From positions 2,275-20,104 of the forward strand of contig DEAE01000013.1 in NCBI GenBank assembly GCA_002347025.1: a DNA stretch of 17,830 bases, read 5' to 3'. Of this stretch, positions 1 through 7,253 are shown piece by piece (position 1 is the first letter of the stretch; every line of letters starts with the position of its first letter). The stretch is from Acidobacteria bacterium UBA2990 (GTDB lineage Bacteria; Acidobacteriota; Vicinamibacteria; Vicinamibacterales; UBA8438). The translations under genes and the position numbers were made by a program. The notes below the pieces were generated by a model that was not told the DNA's origin, made no database searches, and saw only the letters and a program-made list of their open reading frames with translations.

Positions 1-960
1 GAGGTCCCAGTGATCATTGAGATGCTGGTAGTACCATTGAATCTCGCCGGTATCGACATCAAGAGCAAGAGTCGAATTATGGTACAAGTGCGTGAGGTCA
101 GTTCCGCCCAGCAAGAATTTCGGGGCTGGTGAGGTTACTGAAGTCCCTTGGTAGATCAGGCGGAGTTCAGGATCGTAGCTGGGTGGCATCCAGGTACCTA
201 CGTGAATACGTTCTTCAAATGGCACATCACCCCAGGTTTCGTCACCAGGTTCGCCGGGTGCCGGCACGGTTCGGCGTCGCCACAGCTCCTCGCCGGTTTC
301 TGCATCATGGGCCACAATGACGCAGGATTCGGGTCCCCCGAGCGGCCGGCAGCTTCGTCCTGAGATAACCTTGCCATCAGCAATGATCGGTCCTGAGCTA
401 TGCCCGGCTGGGGTCACCTTGTAATCGAAAATCTGGGTTTCCCAGGCAATTTGTCCAGTGCTGGCATCGAGGGCAAAGGCGAAGTTGTCGTCACTTGTGT
501 TGATGATGAAACGACCATAGATGGCGATGTTGCGATTGTTGCGTGCATTGCCGCCCACGTAGTCGTAGACGTCCTCAGGCAGATCTCGACGATATTCCCA
601 CTTAAGGTCACCAGATACAGCTTCAATTGCCTGAATGACGTCGCTCGAATTTGGCATATACAGGACCCCTTCGTAGGCTAGGGGTGTTCCTTCCTGGCTG
701 CCGGCAACCAGGGCACGGGTCCACACCATACGCAACTGGTCGACATTCTCTCGGGTAATCTGGTCGAGGGGACTGTAGCCCCAGCCGTCGAGCGTGCGCC
801 GCCACATCAACCAATCCTTATCTGAAGGTTCTTGAAGCATTTCGGTGGTGACGGGTGTGAACTCGCCTGCTGTTTGGGCATGAATCGTGGCAGATGAACC
901 GGCGAGCACCGAGAATGACAAGATCAAAATGTATCGTGAAGTGAGTTGGAACAGTTGCAT
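1..960 (-). CDS. PQQ-type quinoprotein dehydrogenase, N-terminal part (runs off left edge)
   Basis: The minus-strand frame is open from an ATG at 960 to base 1, giving 320 residues and no stop, so the 3' part lies outside the window. An SD-like GGGAGC (complement of 966-971) sits 5 nt before the ATG. Residues 1-29 form a signal peptide (hydrophobic ILILSFSVLAG, cleavage likely after HAQ), so the enzyme is periplasmic. Beta-propeller blade signatures repeat: ALDASTGQIAW (163-173), AHDAETGEELW (217-227) and ALDVDTGEIQW (299-309), followed by YYQHLNDHWDL (310-320). This matches the methanol/ethanol family of PQQ dehydrogenases, which oxidise alcohols or aldehydes and pass electrons to a cytochrome. 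Two features are odd. The vicinal Cys-Cys of the classical enzymes is absent around residues 134-145. The segment after YQGT (269-272) has SVTSPAP where GNPAP is usual. Substrate unknown. Confidence 0.85.
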   Translation of the reverse strand, partial: MQLFQLTSRYILILSFSVLAGSSATIHAQTAGEFTPVTTEMLQEPSDKDWLMWRRTLDGWGYSPLDQITRENVDQLRMVWTRALVAGSQEGTPLAYEGVLYMPNSSDVIQAIEAVSGDLKWEYRRDLPEDVYDYVGGNARNNRNIAIYGRFIINTSDDNFAFALDASTGQIAWETQIFDYKVTPAGHSSGPIIADGKVISGRSCRPLGGPESCVIVAHDAETGEELWRRRTVPAPGEPGDETWGDVPFEERIHVGTWMPPSYDPELRLIYQGTSVTSPAPKFLLGGTDLTHLYHNSTLALDVDTGEIQWYYQHLNDHWDL

Positions 961-1280
961 TTGAAGCTCCCTGTTTGTCTAGGTGGTTGCCGGTCGGTGA
1001 CGCAAGGGTTTGATTTTACTTCTCTTTCTTGTTGTAAGCTCTCGCGTGTGGCTGCAGTTGTCGAGTTCTTTGTGACAATCTGTGATCTAGCGGTTGCCTC
1101 ATCGGTGACTGACCAAGAGTTTGACGGGGATCTGGTAAGTTGTGTGGAGTCACGCCGCTTGCTGGAGTAGTAAAGTCATTCCTCTTGTCTTCCTGTTCAA
1201 CCCATACTGCTATAATTTATGGCGACGTTGGTTCAGGCTCAGTCAAACGGTTTGAACTAGCGGGCTGTTTTCATCTCTCC
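961..1280. other. intergenic region between quinoprotein gene and tRNA-Arg
   Basis: No convincing gene is seen in these 320 bases; short open frames here lack a start context and any recognisable protein. The stretch holds the quinoprotein ribosome-binding site (966-971), two TGTGA direct repeats one helical turn apart (1071-1085), a TATAAT box (1211-1216) and a 13-bp palindrome TCAAACGGTTTGA (1243-1255) just before the tRNA. Confidence 0.6.
1211..1216 (+). promoter_or_regulatory. candidate -10 box of the tRNA-Arg promoter
   Basis: A perfect TATAAT lies 64 bases before the first tRNA base. No good -35 hexamer is visible at 16-18 bp spacing; the nearest similar hexamer, TTGTCT, is 20 bp away. 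The call rests on the -10 match and its position only. Confidence 0.4.
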
Positions 1281-1357
1281 GCGCCCTTAGCTCAGCTGGA
1301 TAGAGCGTCCGGCTACGAACCGGGAGGTCGCAGGTTCGAATCCTGCAGGGCGCGCCA
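1281..1357 (+). tRNA. tRNA-Arg (anticodon ACG)
   Basis: A full cloverleaf can be drawn. The acceptor is GCGCCCT paired with AGGGCGC. The D arm is GCTC...GAGC, the anticodon stem TCCGG/CCGGG with loop CTACGAA (anticodon ACG), and the T arm GCAGG-TTCGAAT-CCTGC. The discriminator is G and an encoded CCA ends at 1357. ACG (read as ICG after deamination) decodes CGU/CGC/CGA arginine codons. tRNA 3' ends are common integration sites, and a recombinase remnant lies about 240 bases downstream. Confidence 0.97.
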
Positions 1358-1420
1358 TTTACCTATTTCGTTTCAACGCTTACTGGGATTGGCGACGGAG
1401 GGTTACGCTGCGGTGGATCG

Positions 1421-1442
1421 GGTGTAGAATAGGTGTAGAAAT
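1421..1442 (+). repeat. tandem 9-bp repeat GGTGTAGAA, 11-bp period
   Basis: GGTGTAGAA occurs at 1421-1429 and again at 1432-1440, with A/T bases between and after. It lies between the tRNA 3' end and the recombinase remnant. Short direct repeats beside an attachment site are what integrase arm-type sites look like, but this could also be chance. Confidence 0.5.
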
Positions 1443-1598
1443 ACTTCTGGAGACAAGCACGGGAGGGAAAATCGGACCGGTTTCAGGTGAAAAACGTCAG
1501 ATTTGAGGTAGGAAGAGAGAAGCTCCCGAATGTGCGTGAGGCACGCCGTTCGTCCATCTGGGGGGGACTGGCGGAGTTGAACACCCCACACTCGGACG

Positions 1599-1916
1599 CT
1601 ACAAACTCTCCAGAGTTTTCTGTGTCAGACGGTCTTGAACAAGTTCTGCTGTGAGATGTCCCAAATAATAATCTTCCAGCATCTTGCTGGACGTTCCACC
1701 AATGACAGCAAGTTCGTGGGGACGAATATCGGGTTCGTATAAGAATCTAAGCATCAGCGAGGTATGTCTGATGGTTTTTGCGTTCCGGAACCGACCTTGG
1801 GTATCCACCCGCACGGTCGCAGCTTCGAGCAGTTTCACAAGAGCGTGACGATGTGGTGTGAGAAACATCTTGTCGTCGTCCAGCCACGCAGCACTAGCGG
1901 AAACCGATGAGCGCAA
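1599..1916 (-). pseudogene. tyrosine recombinase (phage-type integrase), C-terminal remnant
   Basis: A 105-residue frame carries the last catalytic boxes of a tyrosine recombinase. KTIRHT (47-52) has the K-x-x-R form of box II. IGGTSSKMLEDYY (72-84) has the GTS...Y form of box III, with Y83 the likely nucleophile by spacing. The N-terminal DNA-binding region and the first catalytic Arg are missing; full-length family members are usually 300-400 residues. The only start is a TTG at 1916. The frame stays open further upstream into the GNAT gene on the other strand but shows no integrase-like sequence there. It is convergent with tRNA-Arg, so it is best read as the broken end of an element that inserted at the tRNA. 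Activity is not expected. Confidence 0.7.
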
Positions 1917-1948
1917 TCTAGATAGCGATGTAAACTGGGCCGACCAAA

Positions 1949-2551
1949 ATGACTGAACTTGATTTGCCCCAAGGATTGCGGCGCGCCAAGCCTGAAGAGT
2001 GGAAGCTAGTCGGTGACATTACAGCAGAAGCATTTGCGCAAGACCCGGTGGCGTCCTGGACATTTGGCAACGTTGGGGGGATGCGCGTCGCCTTCCAGGC
2101 GCTCGCGCGGTACGTTTATATACCGCGCGGGATCTGCCATCTAGCGAACAATGGTGCCACTATGTGGCTGCTTCCGGGCGAAAGCAAAGCGCTACCACTC
2201 TGGGCTGAAGTTGGTCTCGGACTGCGAGTTATTCAAGAGTCTGGGCTGAAAGCAGTCAGCCGATCCTTGACGGCAGATGCAAGGATGAAACTGCATCGAC
2301 CAACCGAGCCACATTTCTATTGGTTCACAATTGGCGTGCTTGAAGCAGCGCGCGGCCAAGGCCTGGCAAGTAAATTAATGGACCCAATGCTAGCCCTAGC
2401 GGACCGCGAGGATTTACCGGTTTATCTGGAAAACACAAACCCAGTAAATACCAGTATCTATGAGTCACAGGGGTTCGTCCGCCAAGAAATATTTTACCTT
2501 GGCGACGGCGGACCACCACTGGAAGCGATGATCAGGGAGCCAACGTCCTAA
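1949..2551 (+). CDS. GNAT-family N-acetyltransferase
   Basis: This is a 200-residue protein with the GNAT acetyl-CoA site: GVLEAARGQGLASKLM (129-144), where RGQGLA (135-140) is the Q/R-x-x-G-x-G/A pyrophosphate loop. It is followed by YLENTNPVNTSIYESQGF (159-176), the usual beta5/alpha4 segment that closes on the acyl acceptor. Such enzymes transfer an acetyl group from acetyl-CoA to a primary amine; the acceptor cannot be read from sequence. No clear Shine-Dalgarno precedes the ATG. The gene starts 33 bases from the divergent recombinase remnant and ends 37 bases before the aminotransferase on the same strand, so a shared transcript with the aminotransferase operon is possible. Acetylation of an amine made or used by that operon is an inference only. 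Confidence 0.85.
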   Translation: MTELDLPQGLRRAKPEEWKLVGDITAEAFAQDPVASWTFGNVGGMRVAFQALARYVYIPRGICHLANNGATMWLLPGESKALPLWAEVGLGLRVIQESGLKAVSRSLTADARMKLHRPTEPHFYWFTIGVLEAARGQGLASKLMDPMLALADREDLPVYLENTNPVNTSIYESQGFVRQEIFYLGDGGPPLEAMIREPTS

Positions 2552-2588
2552 ACCCTCTGCCGGTGGGATTTCGGACGATACGCAGGTT

Positions 2589-3893
2589 ATGTCAGCTTCA
2601 CGGAGTGTCTCTACATGGGAGACGAGGGTACAAGAGGCGCGGAGCACAGTGGATAGGAAGGCTGTCCTTACTCGCTATAAACAACATGTCAACACGGGGT
2701 CGGCGAGGCTTTCGGAGATGCTCGCGGCTGGCGTCGAGGTGCGTTCGGCAGGTAACTACGTTTTCGACCACGAGGGCACCCAGTACCTCGACTGCGGCGG
2801 CTACAACGTCTTTCTACTGGGTCACTGCCATCCGGAAGTTGTCTCGGCCGTGCGCGACCAACTCGAAACGCATCCATTGTCGACGCGTGTTTTAGTGAAC
2901 CACCAGTACGCCTCGGCTGCCGAGGCTCTGGCTCGCGTAGCTCCCCCGACTCTCGACTACGTGTGGCTGGCGAACTCCGGTGCCGAGGCGGTGGAAGCGG
3001 CACTCAAGGTCGCCTGGCTCGGTGGGTGCAAGCACCTTATCACGATGACCGGCGGCTACCACGGCAAGACACTCGGCGCGTTGAGCGTCACTGACAACCC
3101 CACCTATCGAACACCGTACGAGTCGTTGCTCTCCAGCGCAGCGTTCATCCCCTTTGGCGATGTCTCGGCCTTGCAGGCGGAGCTTGATCGCAGCGAACGC
3201 AGCTGCGTCATCCTCGAACCCATCCAATCGGAAGCCGGAGTGATCATCCCACCAAACGGCTACCTGAAACAGGTCGAAGAATCTTGCCGCGACCACGAGG
3301 CGTTCCTCGTGGTCGACGAGATCTCCACTGGACTCGGCCGGTTGGGTTGCTGGTGGGGTGTTGCCCGCGAGCAGGTCGTGCCAGACGCCCTGCTCGCGGG
3401 CAAGGCGCTTAGCGGCGGGGTCATGCCAGTGGCAGCTGCCATCTTCACTGCCGAAGCCTACGCACCGCTCAACCGTGATCCGTTCCTGCACACGTCGACC
3501 TTCGGCGGAAATCCGCTGGCAGCCGTCGCCGCGCGTACGACCGTCGAGGTGGTGGAACGGCACGGGCTTGTGAATCGCGCACAGCAAAGCGGTGAGGCTC
3601 TGCTGTGCGCGACACGTGAGATCTTCAAGGAGTGCTGCCCGCACCTGATCGACGACGTGCGAGGCCAGGGTTTGCTCATCGGAGTCGACTTCAAGGAGGA
3701 ACACTTCGCCGCCGGCTTCATCTTTGAGCTGATGCACCGGCACGTCATCGTGTCGCACTCGCTCAATTCCCACCGGGTGGTAAGAATCACGCCGTCCGCA
3801 CTGCTGGACAAAACCGACATTCAGTGGCTCACCGAGGCAATGCGCGAAAGCGCATTGAAACTCGCCGTGACCAACAAGGATTACAAGGCATGA
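2589..3893 (+). CDS. class III PLP-dependent aminotransferase
   Basis: The 434 residues match the usual class III length. The PLP site is clear: NSGAEAVEAALK (129-140) contributes the phosphate-binding SGA. VVDEISTGLGRLG (241-253) contributes D243 to the pyridine nitrogen, and LLAGKALSGGVMP (268-280) carries the Schiff-base lysine K272. TSTFGGNPLA lies near residue 305. The family moves amino groups between omega-amines or amino acids (ornithine, GABA, putrescine, taurine, long-chain amines) and a keto acid or aldehyde, so substrate is open. The stop overlaps the next start as ATGA (3890-3893), which implies translational coupling. An acylating aldehyde dehydrogenase two genes on suggests an aldehyde is the shared intermediate. 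A sampled line (3541-3600) is about 65 % GC, higher than sampled lines to the right. Confidence 0.92.
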   Translation: MSASRSVSTWETRVQEARSTVDRKAVLTRYKQHVNTGSARLSEMLAAGVEVRSAGNYVFDHEGTQYLDCGGYNVFLLGHCHPEVVSAVRDQLETHPLSTRVLVNHQYASAAEALARVAPPTLDYVWLANSGAEAVEAALKVAWLGGCKHLITMTGGYHGKTLGALSVTDNPTYRTPYESLLSSAAFIPFGDVSALQAELDRSERSCVILEPIQSEAGVIIPPNGYLKQVEESCRDHEAFLVVDEISTGLGRLGCWWGVAREQVVPDALLAGKALSGGVMPVAAAIFTAEAYAPLNRDPFLHTSTFGGNPLAAVAARTTVEVVERHGLVNRAQQSGEALLCATREIFKECCPHLIDDVRGQGLLIGVDFKEEHFAAGFIFELMHRHVIVSHSLNSHRVVRITPSALLDKTDIQWLTEAMRESALKLAVTNKDYKA

Positions 3894-4336
3894 ACCAGGT
3901 TCGAATCGTCGCACACGTTAAACGAGGTCCCGACGAGGTCTACGGGATGTTGTCGGACTTCAAGTCCTACCCCAATTACGGTGGTGCGATCATCAGCGTC
4001 GACGTCGAGCCGACCGAAGACGGCTGCGCTAAGGTTACCTGGCAGGCGAAGCTCCGCGATGGCGTCCTGAGCTGGACGGAAAAGGATCGCTTCGATCCCG
4101 AGGCTCGCACCATCCGCTTCGAGCAGGTCGAAGGCGACCTGGAGGTGTTCGAAGGAACCTGGCAAGTCGAAACAGAAGGCGACGGCAGTCGAGTCAGCTT
4201 CTCCGCCAACTTCGAATTGGGTATCCCCTCGCTGGCCACGTTCCTTGGGCCGGTGGCCGGGCAAGCTCTTCAAGAGAACATCCAGTCAGTGCTGACAGGC
4301 TTTTTCGGCGACCAAATTTCATTCTCTGACGACTGA
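3890..4336 (+). CDS. SRPBCC / COQ10-like (polyketide cyclase-type) protein
   Basis: This is 148 residues from the ATG at 3890, chosen over an upstream GTG-type start because it overlaps the aminotransferase stop by 4 nt and has AAGGA 9 nt upstream. The sequence follows the COQ10/START pattern: an N-terminal strand, then GPDEVYGMLSDFKSYPNY (helix and loop), alternating strands through FEGTWQVE, and a long C-terminal helix (FLGPVAGQALQENIQSVLTGFF). Members hold hydrophobic ligands such as ubiquinone, lipids or polyketides in a deep cavity; some act as cyclases or aromatases, others as carriers. No catalytic residue can be assigned. Its place between an aminotransferase and an acyl-CoA/aldehyde enzyme suggests it binds or shields a greasy intermediate of the same pathway (inference). 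Confidence 0.8.
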   Translation: MNQVRIVAHVKRGPDEVYGMLSDFKSYPNYGGAIISVDVEPTEDGCAKVTWQAKLRDGVLSWTEKDRFDPEARTIRFEQVEGDLEVFEGTWQVETEGDGSRVSFSANFELGIPSLATFLGPVAGQALQENIQSVLTGFFGDQISFSDD

Positions 4337-4342
4337 ACCACC

Positions 4343-6157
4343 ATGTTTCTTCCCGAACCGCTCGACAAATTGACGCCGGACGACGCCCAGCTGTTCTCCT
4401 CCCTTGCGACGGCGGTCCGTTATTCCGCAGGCGAATGCATCTTCAAGGAAGGCACCCCCGGCGACCGCTTCTACCTGCTAGATCAGGGCCAAGTGCGCAT
4501 TGAGCTGGAACGGTCCGAGATCGACTCGGACGCGGTGCTTGGCTACCTCGACAGCAACCACGTCCTAGGCGAGATCGCGCTGCTAGACGGAAGGCCGCGG
4601 TCGGCCAGTGCCTATGCGCATACCAACGTCGAACTGCGCGAAGTTGCGGCCGAGGCCTTGAACGGCTTGCTCGACGAACATCCACGTTTGTACGGGATCG
4701 TTTTCGCCGCTCTGGGTGGCAGTGCCGCGCTGAAGCTACGCCGCACCAACGACATGCTGGCCGACGCTATCTTTGAAGAAAGTGATGCCGCGGTCGACGA
4801 GGTCGTTAAGCGCGCCGTGGAGGCCCAGAAACAGGTTGCCGATTGGCCGGAAGATCGCATCGACGCGATGCTGTCAGACATAGCCGAGGCAACCGCCCGC
4901 CACTCCGTCGAATTTGCCGAAGCGACGGTCAAAGAAACCCGCATCGGCAACGCGGAAGACAAGACGCTGAAGAACCTCATGGCGAGCGTCGGAGTCTACC
5001 AGTGGCTTGCTGGCCAGACGGCGGCCGGTCCCACGCGCGAGGACGTCACCAACAAGGTCACCGAACTGGTGCGTCCGGTCGGGGTCGTACTGGGCTTAAT
5101 TCCGATGACCAATCCCGTCGCCACCGCGGTGTTCAAAATCGTAACGTGCCTCAAGGCCAGAAACGCACTGATCCTGAGCTTCCACCGCTCGTCCAAGCAC
5201 GTCGGAGCCCAAGTGGGTGAGATGATCCAAGGCGTTTTGAAGGAACACGGCGCCCCGGTCGATCTCGTGCAGTGGATAAAGGATCGCCAGTCGCGTAAGA
5301 CGACCGAGTCCTTCATGCGGCACCCCGGCGTAGCTTTCATCCTGGCTACCGGCGGCACCACCATGGTTCAAGCAGCCTACCAGTCCGGCACTCCGGCCAT
5401 CGGCGTCGGTCCAGGGAATGCACCGACGTTGATCTGCCCAGACGCCAACATCGATCACGCTGCGGACTGCGTGGTTACGAGCAAGTCGTTCGACAATGGC
5501 CTGATCTGTGGCTCGGAGCAAAACTTGGTCGTGTGCCGAGCCGTGCTCCCCAGATTCGTCGAAAGTTTGATCCAGCGACGTGCCGCGGTACTCACCGAAC
5601 AAGAGGTTCCCGACTTCAAGGAGAAGGTCACCACGGGGCAGGGCAGTCACATCAACCCTCTCGTGATAGGTCAGGGCGCAGACGTCATCGCGCGAACGAC
5701 GGGCATCAAGCGTGAATATCCGATCAAGTTGCTAGTCGTACCCACCGAGAAAATCGACGCGCAAAATCCCTTCGCGCTGGAGAAGATGGCTCCGGTGATC
5801 AGCTTGTTCGTTGTCGACGACGAAGACCAGGGCATCAAGATCGGTAAGAAGCTCTTGCAACTCGAAGGTGCCGGGCACACCGCCGTCATTCACACTGAAA
5901 ACCGGGAGCTGATCGAGCGCTTCGCTGCGGCCATGCCGGCCAGCCGGGTACTCGTGAACACACCGGCTTCGCATGGGGTCATCGGTTCGACGACAGGCCT
6001 GATCCCCTCGCTCACGCTCGGTTGTGGCACGCTCGGCAACAACTCGACCAGCGACAACGTCAACTTCAAACACTTGCTCAACACAACGCGCATCGCGGAG
6101 TACTTGCCGGAACGCATGCTCCAGTTCATGCCATTGCTCAAGTACATCCGGAAATGA
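4343..6157 (+). CDS. cyclic-nucleotide-binding domain fused to CoA-acylating aldehyde dehydrogenase
   Basis: This is 604 residues. Residues 1-130 form a CRP/PKA-type cNMP-binding domain: AGECIFKEGTPGDRFYLL (29-46), then the phosphate-binding cassette GEIALLDGRPRSAS (76-89) with the ribose-binding E77 and phosphate-binding R86 both intact. No helix-turn-helix follows. Residues about 150-604 form an acylating aldehyde dehydrogenase of the AdhE/EutE/SauS type: IPMTNPVATAVFK, GGTTMVQAAYQSGTPAIG, GVGPGNAP and NGLICGSEQN, with nucleophile C389. Such enzymes interconvert aldehyde + CoA + NAD(P)+ with acyl-CoA + NAD(P)H. Free-standing family members are about 450-500 residues, so the cNMP domain is an N-terminal addition of about 150. 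It starts 6 nt after the SRPBCC stop. The obvious inference is allosteric control of the enzyme by cAMP or cGMP. Substrate unknown. Confidence 0.92.
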   Translation: MFLPEPLDKLTPDDAQLFSSLATAVRYSAGECIFKEGTPGDRFYLLDQGQVRIELERSEIDSDAVLGYLDSNHVLGEIALLDGRPRSASAYAHTNVELREVAAEALNGLLDEHPRLYGIVFAALGGSAALKLRRTNDMLADAIFEESDAAVDEVVKRAVEAQKQVADWPEDRIDAMLSDIAEATARHSVEFAEATVKETRIGNAEDKTLKNLMASVGVYQWLAGQTAAGPTREDVTNKVTELVRPVGVVLGLIPMTNPVATAVFKIVTCLKARNALILSFHRSSKHVGAQVGEMIQGVLKEHGAPVDLVQWIKDRQSRKTTESFMRHPGVAFILATGGTTMVQAAYQSGTPAIGVGPGNAPTLICPDANIDHAADCVVTSKSFDNGLICGSEQNLVVCRAVLPRFVESLIQRRAAVLTEQEVPDFKEKVTTGQGSHINPLVIGQGADVIARTTGIKREYPIKLLVVPTEKIDAQNPFALEKMAPVISLFVVDDEDQGIKIGKKLLQLEGAGHTAVIHTENRELIERFAAAMPASRVLVNTPASHGVIGSTTGLIPSLTLGCGTLGNNSTSDNVNFKHLLNTTRIAEYLPERMLQFMPLLKYIRK

Positions 6158-6161
6158 TCCA

Positions 6162-6191
6162 GAGGGTTGCGCTGCCGTGCAGCGAACCTTC
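6162..6191 (+). terminator. strong hairpin after the aminotransferase operon
   Basis: Beginning 4 bases after the stop codon, GAGGGTT-g-CGCTGC pairs with GCAGCG-AACCTTC around a 3-nt CGT loop. This gives 13 pairs with one bulged G and one G-T wobble. There is no T run after it, so it is either a non-canonical terminator or a 3' stabiliser of the operon mRNA. Confidence 0.5.
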
Positions 6192-6323
6192 ACGTGCCTC
6201 GGTGGCCGACATCAACAGAAGAAGACGGCAGCAAAGTTTGCACCGCGCCGGTCCTGCTTGGTGCTCTCGATGCGGTGACTCGTCAACGCTTCGCCCTGAT
6301 ATGCTCTGATCCTATCGATCGTG

Positions 6324-7220
6324 ATGAAACAAAATAAGGCAAGTCAGACTGCACGATTCGTGTCAAACGGAATCTACTGGGTCTCGAAGCAGCCATGTCT
6401 CGGTGTAGAAGTGCCCCTGGAACTCTCCCGATACACCGCTGCGATGACCAATCGCTTGGAGATAGAGCGAAGCCTCTTAGGTGCCGGTGTGGCACGCAGG
6501 CTTTTGCTCCTGAAATCACGACTAATGCAGGCGGTGTCAATACCCGGGATCTACCTGCATCAGGTAATTCGAAAGCGATACATCGAGTCCATAACTAGGG
6601 CAACCCTCGCTGGCGCAGTACGGCAGCTTGTCGTGATCGGAGCCGGTTTCGACACCCTCAGCCTTCGGATTTCGTTAGACATGCCTGATCTTCGTGTAAT
6701 CGAGATCGACCATCCCGCGACTCAACAGATCAAGAAAATCGCTCTGGAAGGGTTCGACCTCCCGCTGGGCACCTGCCATCTTGTCTCGGCAGACCTGTCT
6801 CTAGAGAGCCTTGCCTCGGTTCTTGCAAGGTCCGGCGAATACGATGCCGAAGTGCCGACCCTCTTCGTCGCAGAAGGACTCACGATGTATCTAGACGAGG
6901 CCCAGATACGTGATCTGCTCACTTGCATCGGCACTCAGGCTTCGGGATCGGAGTTTCTCTTCACATATATGGAGGAAACTGAACCAGGACAGTATGACTT
7001 CCAGAACACGCGTCCCGTGACCTCGCTGTGGCTTGCGCTCCGGAGTGAGCGGTTTACTTGGGGTATCAAGAAGCCGGAACTGTCTGGGTTTCTAGCGGAA
7101 TCTGGGTTCAGTCTTCGGGAACACCGTACCCCGGATGACCTTCGAGTCGCATTCCTGACGGAAGCCAACCGCAGTGCGACTGTTGCCCGCGGTGAGAACA
7201 TCGCATTGGCCACCAGATGA
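6324..7220 (+). CDS. class I SAM-dependent methyltransferase, LCM/COG3315 family
   Basis: The protein is about 298 residues. The SAM site is LVVIGAGFDTLSLRIS (about residues 103-118), followed by VIEIDHP, where the acidic residue binds the SAM ribose. LFVAEGLTMYLDEAQIRDLL is the post-motif typical of leucine-carboxyl-methyltransferase-like and polyketide O-methyltransferase-like enzymes. Typical products are methyl esters or ethers of small acids; the acceptor here is unknown. A GTG directly precedes the ATG (6321-6326). Neither has a clear Shine-Dalgarno, and the ATG was taken. Codon use and GC are lower than in the preceding operon (line 6481 is about 57 % GC), and a hairpin separates the two, so this is probably a new transcript. 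It is followed after 33 bases by the FAD oxidoreductase gene on the same strand. Confidence 0.88.
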   Translation: MKQNKASQTARFVSNGIYWVSKQPCLGVEVPLELSRYTAAMTNRLEIERSLLGAGVARRLLLLKSRLMQAVSIPGIYLHQVIRKRYIESITRATLAGAVRQLVVIGAGFDTLSLRISLDMPDLRVIEIDHPATQQIKKIALEGFDLPLGTCHLVSADLSLESLASVLARSGEYDAEVPTLFVAEGLTMYLDEAQIRDLLTCIGTQASGSEFLFTYMEETEPGQYDFQNTRPVTSLWLALRSERFTWGIKKPELSGFLAESGFSLREHRTPDDLRVAFLTEANRSATVARGENIALATR

Positions 7221-7253
7221 GCCACGAGTGGTGAAGGAATTGGGCAGAAAACC

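Noticed and set aside
1140..1427. 95-residue open frame running through tRNA-Arg
   Set aside because: It translates the tRNA gene itself and has no protein family resemblance.
1358..1598. CRISPR array or IS end near the recombinase remnant
   Set aside because: Only one short two-copy repeat is present; no spacers of regular length, no terminal inverted repeats and no transposase.
3896..3907. 12-bp match (CAGGTTCGAATC) to the T arm of tRNA-Arg, a possible second attachment site
   Set aside because: It falls at codons 3-6 of the SRPBCC gene, across a coupled gene junction, and the match stops before the tRNA 3' end. Chance or codon-driven similarity is more likely.
2892..3914. 340-residue open frame antisense to the aminotransferase
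   Set aside because: It lies wholly opposite a gene with clear PLP motifs. Its translation shows no family signature and follows from the high-GC codon pattern of the true strand.
5096..5650. 184-residue open frame antisense to the aldehyde dehydrogenase
   Set aside because: Mirror of a strongly conserved coding region, no independent motif.
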